This document shows positions 12,330 through 24,479 of a stretch of 64,000 nt of DNA, piece by piece. How positions within the stretch are numbered: the stretch's first letter is position 1; each line of letters begins with the position of its first letter. The stretch lies in contig JAKSXM010000272.1 in NCBI GenBank assembly GCA_022575985.1, forward strand, positions 8,556,001 to 8,620,000, in the 5' to 3' direction. Below the pieces are notes generated by a model. The model made no database searches. It saw nothing but the letters and a program-made list of their open reading frames with translations, and had not been told where the DNA came from. The position numbers were made by a program, and so were the translations under genes. Origin of the DNA: Anagrus nilaparvatae. Lineage: Eukaryota > Arthropoda > Insecta > Hymenoptera > Mymaridae.

Positions 12330-14560
12330 AACTCAGACCTAAGTTTAAAGAATTAGATTTGGACGATTTATCTAAAAATTTATCCTTAGATTTAGCTCTA
12401 CAGCAAAAACAACAACAAAATAGTCAGCAGCAAAATTTTTTGCAATAACCTCTAGTAAATGTCTCGCTACCAACCCAATGTCAACAGCAGGCTCAGTTAC
12501 AGGCTCCACCGCAGCAGCAACAACAGCAACTAAACCAGCAACAAATACTACAACAACAGCAAGAAAATCAGCAACGACAACTACAACAACAACAGAAACA
12601 AAAACAGTCTACTTACTTAACTCAACCTCACAATAATTTTTCACCTCAACAATCTAATTTTCAAACCAGTTCATAATTCAATAGAAGGCAACCACAAGTT
12701 CGGCATCAATAATTTAACTCTTTCCTGAGGAATCTCCCTAAATCGTTCTCTGTGTGACTTACGTTAGTATGCGTGTATGAAGTAGCACTACAGCTATTTA
12801 GTAACGTTTAAAATTATTTTTATTCATTAAATATACAAATAATAGTTATTTACAAATAATTTATCAATTATTTTATTTTAAATAAATTAATATATTAAAT
12901 AAATAAAGTAAAATAAACTGCGTAAAGCGTGTATCACGTGACTTGTGGTGGGGGCAATTCCTCAGGAAAGAGTTAAAGCAAATAATCGCCAACCTCAACG
13001 TAATTTTAATACTACTAGAAATTTTAAATATCCTCAAACTAACCATTCTCAAAATAGACCACTAAATAATAACAATAATAATTCATTTCATCAAAACATG
13101 CAACCTAACCCTTATAATTACCGTCCCTCCTACAATATTGAACCCCCTTACTATCCTCAACAATCAACTTCACAACAAAACTCCTTTTTTACGTCAACCT
13201 AAATTTCACCACAACACATTCTCAAACCCGATATCTACAGTCCCCCCAACAGCACCATCTCCCTCTCTCATCTCCCAATTAGAAGAAAACAACTTCTCAC
13301 AGCTTCTCTGCCAACAACCTCAGGAATAGCAATCACCGGTAAGAAATCTAAATTTAAAAAATCAAAAATATAAAAGCACAAAACCGAACTCTTAATCTCC
13401 CAAACTTTTAAAGCTTGCCATTTCAATGTCAGCTCCCTTTGTAAGCCAAATCGTATGTATTTTGTTCGCGCCAAATTTCTTTCTAGGGAATATCATGTAA
13501 TAGCAGTAACTAAGACTTGATTACACAGTGCCTTTACAGATGTCATGGCCTAAATACCGGGATACACCTTAATAAGGAACGATAGGCAAGGGCGCAGTTC
13601 GGGAGGAATAGCTATATATATATAAAAGCAATATAAAATACAGAATCCTTGATAGAAGTACTGAAACCGGTCATGAAAAATTGGCTGAGTACTTAATATG
13701 CGAAATTGATCTCTCAAGTTCTTACCTTGTAGTAGCTGTGGTTTACAGACCTCCTGACTCGAGATTCTATCAGGGTATCAAATTTTTAGAAAATTTATCT
13801 AGCATCATAGCCAACTATACTAATAAGTTAATCTTATGTGATTTTAACGCAGATATGCATTACGTTAACCAAAAATCCATCTTAATGTACGACTTTATAT
13901 TTGAAAATAGGTTATATTTAATCCCTCATGGGGCCACCCATAAAGGTCCTCAACCATTCTCTGCCATCGACCTTTGTATTGTCGATGAAACTGATCGAGT
14001 TATCTCATTCGAAAAATTTCCTTTCATAAATAATAATGCACTTACGGATGTCGCACTGGATATCTTTGTCCCGAAAACTCCATTTGCTCAAATTAGATAT
14101 AGAAACATAGATGGAATTTCACAAGAAGCATTTACCCTAAGACTACTAACTTATGACTGGTCTTTTGCATTTAAAAGTAGTGATATCGATTTAACTTGGG
14201 ATAATACTGCAAAACATATAACCTCAGTACTTGACTCGTTAGCCCCTTACAAAGAATTTACTCTTAATAATAAATCTCTCCCGTTGCTTACACCGGAATT
14301 AAAAATTGAGTTGAAGAATCTAAATAAAATAGTACATTATTTAAACTTTTTCCAAACTGTTTCCTCTTTCTAAAAAATCTTTTTATTTACTAACAAAATA
14401 TTATCAAATTATTTAATTTTAAATTTATAAATTTATATTATTATATTTATCATTAAATTTTATTTTCATTTTTATTTAAATTTAATCTTTATGTACAATG
14501 CAATAATGTACAACTAATGTAAATCAATATTTTGTATAACATTTATACAATAAAAATTTT

Positions 14561-14592
<32 letters not shown>
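12330..14592 (+). pseudogene. Decayed non-LTR retrotransposon (CR1/Jockey-like), ORF1 plus endonuclease, reverse transcriptase missing, poly(A) tail
   Basis: ORF1 remnant (about 12330-13202) encodes a Gln/Asn-rich tail with several stops. It contains the motif RELRPKFKELDLDDL, then poly-Q, then an Asn/Gln/Tyr/Pro-rich C-terminus, and is split by a 255-bp MITE. ORF2 endonuclease begins near 13405 (FNVSSLCKPNRMYFVRAKF) and has a stop and frameshifts before the open stretch 13681-14373. Landmarks are RNDRQGRSSGGIAIYI, VVYRPPDSRFY, CDFNAD (family GDFN, first Gly changed) and SAIDLCIV. The segment ENTAKHITSVLD-like/APYKEFTLNNKSL is shared with the reverse-transcriptase copy at 44446-47919. The whole RT is absent: the frame ends soon after and a 3' UTR with ACAATAAA leads to ~30 A's ending at 14592. 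Not functional. Confidence 0.85.
12718..12972. mobile_element. 255-bp TTAA-flanked MITE with 16-bp TIR CTCTTTCCTGAGGAAT
   Basis: The 16-bp ends (12718-12733, 12957-12972) are perfect inverted repeats, each bordered by TTAA (12714-12717, 12973-12976). Removing the element plus one TTAA leaves the flanking retrotransposon reading frame continuous, which supports a recent, precise TTAA insertion of piggyBac type. No coding capacity. Confidence 0.85.
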
Positions 14593-14594
<2 letters not shown>

Positions 14595-14692
14595 AGAGAT
14601 TCCCCCTCAGCGCCTCAGACTATCCACTTTATTCAATGCTTTTAAAAACAATCTTTCAAAAAATATTCTCAGCTCACGGCACCAGACACTTA

Positions 14693-15451
14693 GGGAGCTT
14701 TAAAAAATTACTTCTGCCGAATCGGGGGAGGGGAGGAAGGGTTGCTCCATACGACGCTTTATGACAAGGGGGAAGGGGGTTCTTTCGTCGAAACCGAAGT
14801 TTTCAGAATAATTGTTATTATATTTAAACATTTTTTTTTTAAATGAGGTAATTTTTTTAAATTTTAGGTACAAATATTTTTTTTTTAAATAACTTTTATG
14901 GCTTTAGAAGGTTTTACCATAAACATTGGCGCCAGTATGTTTAGTTCATAGTCTAGGATTAATTTTTTTTCTTTTATACTGTATTTTTGGGGATCAATTT
15001 TTATTCAAATTGCATAATATTGTTGTTATATAAAAGATTTTTTAAAACTTATTTAAAAGTCCTCAAAAATAATAAATATTTGTATAGGTGTGTCTTTTTA
15101 AATAATGTAAAGATTACTCGACAATGAAAAAAATACTTACGCATGCATCAAGTAAATTTTTATTTTTATTATTATAACAGAAAAATAAAAATTTAAGTCG
15201 AATTCAAGGTCAATTTTTAAATCCTCTTGTAATTATTTCTTTGTTTTATCCTTTTCTATTTATCTGAAGGAATAAAAAGCTGTCTTATTTTTGAGTAATT
15301 AAAATTTTTAATTAAAAACTTAGGGGGGGGGGGGGGTAAAAAATTTACGACGTAAAATTAGGGGGTGTCATTACTAAATGACATTTATTGAGAGAGGGGA
15401 AGGGGTGCTAAAAATGTGAGTTTTTGGCTGACGTAATTTGTGGAAGCTCCC
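14693..15451. mobile_element. 759-bp MITE with GGGAGCTT... ends and TTA (or TA) duplication
   Basis: Left end TTA-GGGAGCTTTAAAAAATTAC; right end GTAATTTGTGGAAGCTCCC-TTA, an imperfect ~26-bp inverted repeat. Inside are G-rich patches, including a 15-G run near 15324. No ORF of note. Confidence 0.7.
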
Positions 15452-15637
15452 TTAGTATGATTTCTTTGTTCTCCACTTCAATATTCCAGCTCCCTCATCC
15501 CCCATTTCATTTGAAATTAATTTAAATTCTAAATTTAGTTTTACTACAATATAACTGATTATTTTGTCATTTTATGTTATTACATTCTCTTAATTTTGAC
15601 TTTACTTCATATTTTTGTTATTTTAACCCATTTATGT

Positions 15638-15825
15638 GTTCTAATAGGTAAATTTTACTCCTGATTCCATTTTTGAATTTGTTTTGAGCCAAAACGCTTC
15701 TGTGAGCGTAAAATTAAGGGTAATCAGGGCTAAATGGAACCCATAGAATTTATTATTTTTATATTTACCTTTTAGCTCAAAAAATTCAAAAAATGGAATT
15801 AAGAGTAAAATTTACCTATTAGAAC
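15638..15825. mobile_element. 188-bp foldback with ~50-bp arms
   Basis: 15638-15689 is repeated inverted at about 15774-15825, starting GTTCTAATAGGTAAATTTTA and ending in its reverse complement, with a few mismatches. Non-coding. The target duplication is not obvious. Confidence 0.65.
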
Positions 15826-17906
15826 TGATTTGGAACTAAAAAAACAATATTTGAAGCTTTTGGGATAACTACCCCTAGTTGCAATACAAGGGTTGAAATC
15901 CAATTAAATATCTCATAAACCTAAAAAATGTAAGTTTTTTGCACAAATAAGTAAATTTAAATGTTTTTTGGTATCATTTTTTTATTTTTATATTGATTTT
16001 TCCGTCATTTTTATTTTAGCCCCTTTTTCAGCCTCATTACCCCTATTTTTGGGGCATGTAAGGGGGTTGTAAGTAAAATCTGACTTCAGATTCGGTAAGA
16101 TCATGAAATTTTAGTAAAGGCTTGTGATTTAAAAGCCTCTATCTATACGGGAACCTATTTTTTTTTTTACTTTTCGTTTACGTTTGCTTGGGCGTAAATA
16201 AGTTAATATAAAATATATACATGATTTGCACTCTTTGTATATGTCGTAATATAATAGACATTTCAGTATAATAAAAATTAACATCGCATATAATTATTAA
16301 ATGAAGCATTTTTGAAAAAATATTTATTTAACTAAATTTAAAGATCTTTTGAAAACACGTAATTTGAGACCATTTAGAGCTCGAAATGTTGACTCATTAA
16401 TTTTTTATTAACAAAATTTTTTGAAAATGATATAAATTTTTATATGCGAAACCCGATGTTACTTTTTTATTATACTAAAATGTCTATTGTACTACGACAA
16501 ATATAAATACAATAAATGAATATCAAAAATCTAATAAATAATAAGTGTTGTGCCGTAAACAATAATAAAATATACAGTTCCCGTGAAAATCACCCATATA
16601 CTTTATGCAAAAAATTATGAAATCCTTGATAAAAAAAATTTTTTAAATTCTAGATCATTAAAACTAAAACTTTCTTACTAATTATCAATATAATCTACAA
16701 TAAAGTACAGTCAGAACTTACACGATCGAAAAACGTGATTAAAATAATTTTGATTTATACGACCTCTGATATTTTCTGCAGCTTCAATTACAACAGAGAT
16801 TACAGTGACATGCTTTATTCAATTGAAGAAGTATGAAAAAGAAGTATTATGCACTTTAAAAATTGAATCTGGTTAAAAGTTTTTAATAATTGAAAGCTAA
16901 AATTTTTAAGCTAAAATAACTTTTAATAAAATATATTCATTTAGTCATTATTTTTTTTATCTAAGATAAGAACACAGATTACAATATAACATTGTAATAT
17001 TATAAAAAACGTGTTTAATTCGGGGGTTTCATTGTTTTACGTAGATTCCATAGCTAACTAGCGTGGGAGAACTTTGAATGGAATATTTTTTATTAGGAGT
17101 TCTCTATTCGCTTTGGGGTCTTCCATAAATAACGTCCAGAGTTTGGGGGTAGGTAGGTTTATCTTAAAAGGTGACAAAAAATGTCTCCAAATTTATTGCA
17201 ATGAAAATTTTTTTTTCATTGATTTCTTAATTAATTTTTATTATGGATAACAAAAGAGATCAATTGAAAAAATTACAATATTCCGAAATTAAATATTTTA
17301 ATATGCTTATGGAAATAAAAAAACCTTTTTTTTTATATCAAGTGTTTTTAAATTCAAAATAAACAATTACGAAATAAAAATTCTTGCTTTTTATAAAACC
17401 TATTTCTTTGAAATTTGATTGTGTACTCTATTTTTGCTTGGGGTCAAATATTTTTAATTTATAATTACATTTTTATTACTATACATAGAAATTAATAAAT
17501 ATAGTTTTAAAATTTTATTATACTTTATATATGGGCGATTATTTCTCAACCCAGCCACCCCCCTCTGTCCAAAAATGGCGGCAACTTAAAAAGATTTTGG
17601 TTTTCTCAAATTTTTATTCTCGTTGGTCTTTTCAACGCTGTAAATCTACTGTGCCCATTTTAGGCACTGAGCGGCGGCAGGCCGACATTTTAAAAACAGA
17701 AAAATTGAAATAAAAGTAGATTCACGGTAAGTTTTTTGAAATTTTTTTCTCTTAAAAGTTGTTATTTATTAAAACAAAGAAAATGAGACCACTTGCGTGG
17801 TAATTGGTTGATTTTTTAAAAAGTTTTGTCGGTGCTATGTTGTTTTTAAAAATGGGTAAAAAACGGCTACTTTGATTGATGATATCTCTGAACCTACATA
17901 TCCAAA
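15826..17906. other. Intergenic, one inverted-repeat element, otherwise no gene seen
   Basis: A ~256-bp inverted-repeat element lies at 16243-16498: GTCGTAATATAATAGACATT at the left pairs with a diverged reverse complement at the right, arms about 45 bp. The rest is AT-rich with no convincing coding frame. The open frame at 17531-17713 looks random. Confidence 0.5.
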
Positions 17907-18147
17907 TTAAAAAAGTTTTAGTGCAAAATGGTAGTCCTTTGATACATAATGTGTACCAAATATCAGGGGATTTGATTGAGTAGTTTCAGATTTATCAATT
18001 TTAAGGGTGATTCTGAAACAAATTTTAACCCACTTTTTTAAAAGATTTAATACCCGAAAATTGTTAAATCCGAAACTACTCAATCAAATCCCCTGGCACA
18101 CTTATTATGTATCAAAGAACTACCATTTTGCACTAAAACTTTTTAAC
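17907..18147. repeat. Hairpin with ~86-bp arms
   Basis: The sequence from AAAAAGTTTTAGTGCAAAAT (17907) to about 17995 is repeated inverted at about 18060-18147, including GGGGATTTGATTGAGTAGTT. The right arm directly abuts the next repeat (AACATGGAACATGTT). Confidence 0.75.
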
Positions 18148-19015
18148 ATGGAACATGTTCATTGGATGGGGTATTTGAAAAAGTCCGGCTCGGCAGGGGG
18201 GGGGGGGGTGAAAAATTGACGCTTTTAGGGGGGGGGGGTGAAATGGACTTAGAATATTTTCGATTCAGGGACTTTTGGTGCAGAAGTACCTAGGGACCTA
18301 TGGTGCAGAAGTACGTAGGGACTATTGGTGCAGAAGACCCTAAAGACCTTTGGTGCAGAAGTTCCTAAAGACCTTTGGTGCAGAAGTACCTAGGGAGCAG
18401 TGGTTCAGAAGTACCTAGGTACCTATGGTGCAGAAGTCCCTAAAGATCTTTGGTGCAGAAGTACCTAGGAACCTTTGGCGCAGAATTACCTAGGGAGCAT
18501 TAGTGCAGAAGTCCCTAAAGACCTTTGGTGCAGAAGTACCTAGGGACTATTGGTGCAGAAGTATCTAGAAGCCTATGGTGCAGAAGTCCCTAAAGAACTT
18601 TGGTGCAGAAGTACCTAGGGACCTATGGTGCAGAAGTCCCTAAAGACCTTTGGCGCAGAAGTACCTAGGGAGCATTAGTGCAGAAGTCCCTAAAGACCTT
18701 TGGTGCAGAAGTACCTAGGGAGTATTGGTGCAGAAGTACCTAGGGACCATTGGTGCAGAATTTTTAAGAATTTATTGTAAAAATTAATAAAAAATAAATT
18801 CATATTATTTAAAAAACTATAATAATTTGAAAATTTAATTAATTTGGTTCACTTTGATGTCTAAGCAGCATGATTTCTATAATAAAAATCTAAATATAAA
18901 TATTTGCATATATAAATATTTATATTATGAACACAATAGATACTTTATTATCAATGTTATAAATGAACATGTTCCATGCTCGTTGGTTGTGTAGTTACAC
19001 AAACCAGTTATAAAT
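18148..19015. mobile_element. 'GGAACATGTT' repeat family, copy 2, carrying a 25-bp minisatellite
   Basis: It starts with ACATGGAACATGTTCATTGG and ends with ATGAACATGTTCCATGCTCG plus GTTACACAAACCAGTTATAA, the same end modules as 11351-11850. Two G runs of 8 or more lie near 18196 and 18230. Confidence 0.65.
18277..18760 (+). repeat. Minisatellite, 20 copies of a 25-bp unit (GGTGCAGAAGTACCTAGGGA...)
   Basis: GGTGCAG (a few units GGCGCAG, AGTGCAG or GGTTCAG) recurs from 18277 to 18752, which is 475 bp or 19 exact 25-bp steps. Two subtypes mix irregularly: TACCTAGGGA and TCCCTAAAGA. There is no length change over the array. Confidence 0.92.
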
Positions 19016-20199
19016 TTTTTTATTTTGGATGCGTAGGTTCAGAGATATCATTACATATTAAAAATAATCAAATTTTATTTTTTTAGTTTACGTACAAATA
19101 AAAAATGTGTTATTTATTCAATAAAATTTATTTCCTAAAATTAAATTTTTTAAAGTTTTCCCACTCTTCCTGAAATGTATTTACACATAAATACCCACAC
19201 AAACACACATACAGTCACACATACATTCACACTCACACATACACACACATACAGATACACATACATACTCATACATATATTTTTTTATCTATTTATTGGT
19301 TTTTTTCGCATAAATTATAAGTTTTTATATGTCATTTAACTCACACATACAAGCCCATACACACACACATACCAACATACATAGAAAATTAAGTATATTC
19401 ATGTGCAAAGATAGTTTTTCATTCATATTTGAGTACAAAAATTCGTTTAAATAATATTTATTAAAAAAAACTTTTCAAAAATATTGCATCTCGAAGCAAC
19501 CGAAAATTCACATACGCCCACAAAAAATTTAAATCCATCGGGGAATCAGCTCAAAAATTTTTTTACGCACTATTCACATCATATATAAAATTTCTAGAAA
19601 AAAAAAGTGGAGGTAATTTCACTTTGGATTTAAATTTTTTTAAGCCTACCGTGAATACCTTTCATTTTACACAATCATATTGAATCTTAAGTTTTAATTT
19701 GCTTGCAATTTCTTTCCCGATATTCGAGTTACCATTTACCATGTTAGCCAAAAGTCCACTCTTATTTTCAAATGTAAAAAAGAGGACCCCAAAGTTTCAC
19801 AAAATTCGCGGTTCCTATATAAAACTCCTATTTCAAGATTAAATTTTTTTAAGCATTTGTTAGCTAATTCATTGTTTTGATGAAATATTTCGTCTTTGTT
19901 GGGTAGAAATATTCCTAAATCTAATAACAGCCAGAAGCTGGAAATAATTTTATGGTAAATATTTTCTAAGTATTGGTACAGAATAATACAGCAACCAATT
20001 ATCCCATTCATATGCCTTGTAGTCAGGAAATTCTGAAATTTTTCTAGACAGTCGATGAAAAGTTGGTGTTACTTTGATGTTTAGCATAAATTGGTCGATT
20101 TCATTCAAACATTGTGTTATTTATGAAATTAAAATAGGTAATAAAAACCAACAGCACTTTTAGCTTTCATATTAATTTAATAAAAATATTTAATAATTT
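19016..20199. other. Intergenic with imperfect CA-rich tract
   Basis: 19190-19270 and 19340-19380 are degenerate (CA)n/(CATA)n. The open frame 19736-20011 (minus) shows no recognisable domain. No gene called. Confidence 0.45.
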
Positions 20200-20922
20200 T
20201 TTTTAACATCTAAATAAGTAGATAAAAAAAAAATCATATAAAGTACGTAATAAATTAGTTATAAAATGATTAGATCATTGAATGATTAGTTATAAAATGA
20301 AGGAATTATAAACTGATTTAATTTTTTAGTAAATAAAATAAACAAAATGTAATAAAATAAAAAAGAAAATGTGTATTTAAATGATTATATTGCTTTGATA
20401 ATTTAAATTATATTTAAAATTTCAGTCCTAAACATATCTTTAATAAAATGTTATAAAAGTTATATGCAATTATTTATTAACATGAAAAAAAGAGTTCAAA
20501 TTTAAAAGTAAGGCATGTTAAATAATAAGTTGTTAATAAAATTGTAAATATTTAAGTATACTTTGACATTTTTCATTCATTAACCAGGTCCTATTTCCTT
20601 GAAGTTATTTAAAACCCATAAAAAAATCAAATTTATCCATTAATAGCTTCATTAACATTTTTTATTCATTTAGCAAGTCCTATTTCCTTAAAATTATTCA
20701 AAACGCATAGAAAAAATCAAATTATCTTTTAATACCTTCTTTTAATTATTTTAAATGACATTTATAAATTTTTATAACTTTTTTTTTTCATTCCACAGAT
20801 CTCTGAAGATCTATTTAGATCTATTTTAATCTCCAGAGATCTCCGGAGATCTAAAGAGATCTCTAGAGATCAAAAAAGATCTGCAGATATCTAAAGAGAT
20901 CTATCGGAAATTCGTCGGGCAT
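20200..20922. mobile_element. AGATCT-rich dispersed repeat, copy 1
   Basis: Its right part (20770-20922) contains many AGATCT/GAGATCT palindromes and ends CGGAAATTCGTCGGGC. An ~85-bp segment is duplicated in tandem at 20570-20715. The segment TTTGACATTTTTCATTCATT and its surroundings match 60530-60910 in the same orientation. The left boundary is uncertain. Confidence 0.6.
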
Positions 20923-22264
20923 TTTAAAACTCGTTTGATTTCAATTTAGTAAGACGCACAAAATTTTTCATGTCTGAAATCAGTCTTAGGCGCTGGGGTC
21001 GAACACTTTTAGATAGTCCGCGTTAAAATAGCCCACGCTAAATTTCAACATCATATCAGACTCATAAATTAATTTTAAAAAAAATATTTAAAAAAAATTT
21101 TGCCCTCTTGAAAATAAGACACAAACATTCTTAAATAATCATTTTTAATTTTGCCAATAAATGACAAAATTTTTAATGTAAAAAAATATGTTGCCCACGA
21201 ACCAAATAAATATAAAAATATTTATTTTTTAATTCGACTACCTAAAAATTTTGTGTTTTCTTTTGCTAAGTTTAAGGTGTACGAAATGTTTGTGTTCTAT
21301 TTTTGGGAGGGCTAAATTTGTTTAATATTTTTTGAATGTGTCCTAAATTTTTTTTTATTAATTTATGTGTCTGATTATATATGTTACCAAAATTTTGCGT
21401 GAGATATTTTAACGTGGACTATCTGAAGATGTCCTTCAGTTATAACGCACTTATAAAGAATGTATAACTTAAGTATTCTTTCTTTTACATTTAAAAGTTA
21501 TACATTATAAGCATAACTTTCAATAATAAACTTTTTAGTTTTTTTATAATAATTAATTGCTGAAGTATTTATATTGCCAGAAATGTGATTTATTTTAATT
21601 GGTTCTTTTAATTGGAATCTAAAAATATCTATTTGCTTAAAAAAAAAGAATGTTTTTAGTTATAAATTATAAACCTTGTATGTATTTTGTATAAAAAAGC
21701 ATGATTTTGTTTTAAAATACTTTTAGTATCTCTCCCCCGAGGGGCTATCGTCTTGAAAATCACGAATTTGATTTTAAAAAATTTTTGTTGATTTTTTTCT
21801 GATTTTGGCTTGTTTGTACCTCAATCATGAATCGTTACTATTTGAGATGGTTTATTTCCGTCTTTTAATGATTTTTCGTGATTTTTTTCGTGATTTTTCG
21901 CAATTTTTTGCGTTTTTTAATCTTATAATTCACCTTAGACCTCAAAAATCTATTTTTTACTATTAAATATAATATTTAGCAATGTTTACTAAAAAAAAAA
22001 CACGAAAAATCACGAAAAATTAAAAAAAAATCATAAAAAATCAAATTTGTGATTTCCAAGACGATAGCCCCTCGCTCGCCCCTGTCCAGACTTGAACATT
22101 TTAAATACTCAAAAAAATTTATATTTTAATTAGACAATTTATAAGTATTTTTATCTTAAAATTTTAAGTAATATATCAGATATTAAAATAAGAAAATCAA
22201 TTAAAATATTTTAAAAGATTAATTTTATAAAGATAAGAAATAAATAAATTATTAGTTTTATAAT
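20923..22264. other. Intergenic, possible hairpin element, no gene
   Basis: Sequence at 21735-21765 (GAGGGGCTATCGTCTTGAAA) is repeated inverted near 22050-22072, enclosing about 330 bp with GATTTTTCGTGATTTTT repeats: a probable foldback element. No coding frame recognised. Confidence 0.5.
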
Positions 22265-22524
22265 TTTTTATCTACAAAATCATACTCATTTTATTATGGA
22301 TTTAAGGTACCTTAGGGTAAATTCTCTAGGTAGAAATAATTTTAATCATTTCAGAAATTTTACTCTTGAAAAAATAAAATGATGTATCAAGTTACGTCGG
22401 ATAAATAGATCTACATTAGAAACCTATTATGGGCTGAAGCAGAAACTGAAAATATAAGCAAAACAAGAGCATTTAAGTCATTAGAGTGAACTAATTTAGT
22501 ACTGATACAAGAAGAAAAAACTTA

Positions 22525-23620
22525 TAACCGGTTTGTGTAAACACAACTTAAATGCATGGAACATGTTTACTTCCAGATGAGGACTAGGTATAATACAAAT
22601 GTTACTCAACATTACAATTTTCTATTTTTATAATTTGTAATTATCACCTCACTAGCTGTTAAAATTCTAAATCCAAACTATTTTGATTTCCTAAACCTTA
22701 AATATTCTAAGTCCCTTAATCGATATTATTCCAAGTCCCTAAACCTGAATTATTCCAAGTCCCTAAATCGATATTGTTCCAAGTCCATAAACCTGTATTA
22801 TGCTAGGTCCTTAAGGTGGCAGATACAATTGTAGGGAAAAAATAATCGATTTTCTGTTTATTGTTTTTTTTGGGTTCAAAAGCATCTTAAGAATATGGAA
22901 AAAAAAATTTATAATGATATCTTGAATAATAAGAAAGTTACAGAAGATTAAGCGAGATAACTCAAAAAATAATTAAGATATCTTCCTAATTTTTTGGCTG
23001 TACTTTTAAAATACAATTATCTTCTGGATTGATAGAATTGTTTTTCAAATAAATGTGCCAATTTTTTTTTATTGCAAAAAAACATGTCCAAAAAATTGCA
23101 ATTTTTGAAAAAAATTTAATAATTTTCATAATTTTCCATTTTCCGGAATTCGAATCCATCAATCAAGAAGAAAAATGTTTCAAAAATTGTAAAATTTAAT
23201 TTGGTATGGTTCAGAACAAGTTGGAGGCTGCAATCACTCCCGCAATCAAAAGTAAGGCCTAATTTTGAGCACCTGTATTCGGCGACATTTTGAAAATAAA
23301 AAAAAATAAAAAATAAAAAAATGTATAGTAACTTACAATCTACTAAAGTGCCAATTTTGAAAATATTATCTCAATTTTTTCTATCCGAAAACCTATTTAG
23401 AAAAAGTTACGTTTTTTTGTTCTCCAATTGTATCTGCCACCTTAATCCCAGATTTTTCAAAGTCTTTTAAAAGTATTTTATTTATTCATGTATAATTACC
23501 TAATTATTCGAAGTTATTTGATCCCCCCTTAAACAGGACAAATTTGACCCCCCCCCCCCCCTTAATTTTCAAGTTCTGAAGTACCCCCTCCCTATAAACA
23601 TGTTCCATGTTAATAAAAAT
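22525..23620. mobile_element. 'GGAACATGTT' repeat family, copy 3, interrupted by a TTAA element
   Basis: Inverted relative to 11351-11850. It starts with TTATAACCGGTTTGTGTAAA and GCATGGAACATGTTTACTTC, and ends CCCTATAAACATGTTCCATG. Its internal minisatellite (22690-22810) has about five ~24-bp units of the type CCAAGTCCCTAAACCTGAAT. A C10 run lies near 23550. Confidence 0.7.
22815..23441. mobile_element. 627-bp TTAA-flanked MITE, GGTGGCAG ends
   Basis: Ends GGTGGCAGATACAATTG and its reverse complement, bordered by TTAA at 22811-22814 and 23442-23445. The paralogous repeat at 11351-11850 has the uninterrupted site with a single TTAA (11620-11623). The interior shares long segments (AAAAAATAATTAAGATATCT and AATTATCTTCTGGATTGAT) with the related element at 44814-45519. 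Confidence 0.88.
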
Positions 23621-24479
23621 TGGGCCAAAATATGGTAATTATTTTCACAGGGTAATGTTTTTTATTTTTATATGTATAATATTCTTCAAAGGTTAATAAA
23701 AGTTACATGCCTACATAAAATTTTCCGAAGAATCCGAATTTTTTCGTAGATTTTTAAGCATCTTAGCGGAGTATTTAAAATTTTGAAAAACTAGAAATTT
23801 AAGAAATATCATTTTTCGATCTGGGATTTTTAATGAAAAATCGAGAAAAATTAGTTTTATACAATTCTCTAAACCCTAAGTTAAGTTTTAAGTCCCTAAA
23901 GTTGAATTACTCTAAGTTCCTTAATCGAAGGACTAAAGTTTATCAAATTTTTGAATATTCTGCCAAGTCACACGACCAAATAAAAATCTAACAAAAAATT
24001 TGGATTCCTCAGAGTTAAAAATAATTACCATATTTTGGCCCAATTGTGAACAACTTGAAAATTTAATTTTTTTTCTTCCTATGTTAATTTGTATCAGATC
24101 TGGATTAGTTTACTCTCTTGATTCAAATCCTCTTTTTTTTTCTTTCTAGTGCAGATCTATTTATCCGACGCAGCTTGATATATCATTTTATTCTTTCAAG
24201 AGTAAAATTTCTGAAACGATGGAATTTATTTCCACCTGTGCCATGAAATTTTATCCTAAAGAATGTCTTAAATCCATAATCAAATAATCGCGATAATACT
24301 GTAGATAAAAAAAAATAACCAAAACTAATCAATCATTTATTTTTTTATCTTTATAAATTATAAAGTTAATATTTTGAAATATTTTTATTGATATGTATTA
24401 CGTAATATGTAATTGATTTATGATGTAATAAATATAAATAGTATTTTAAAGTTTGAAATTTAAACTAACAAAGTAAAAT

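Larger units (their letters stand above)
22265..24305. mobile_element. Composite foldback, outer arms ~250 bp, containing two further nested layers
   Basis: The left arm (about 22265-22520) and right arm (about 24055-24305) are diverged reverse complements; both include CAGAAATTTTACTCTTGAAA and a GTCGGATAAATAGATCT stretch. Inside are copy 3 of the GGAACATGTT family (22525-23620), the TTAA element inside that, and a second inverted repeat (CCAAAATATGGTAATTATTT near 23630 versus its reverse complement near 24030). Confidence 0.65.

Noticed and set aside
18277..18760. Regularly spaced repeats resembling a CRISPR array
   Set aside because: The units are contiguous 25-bp tandem repeats with no spacers, in a eukaryotic window. 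It is a minisatellite.
22265..24305. Tandem inverted gene duplication
   Set aside because: No coding capacity in either arm. The structure is fully explained by nested foldback elements.
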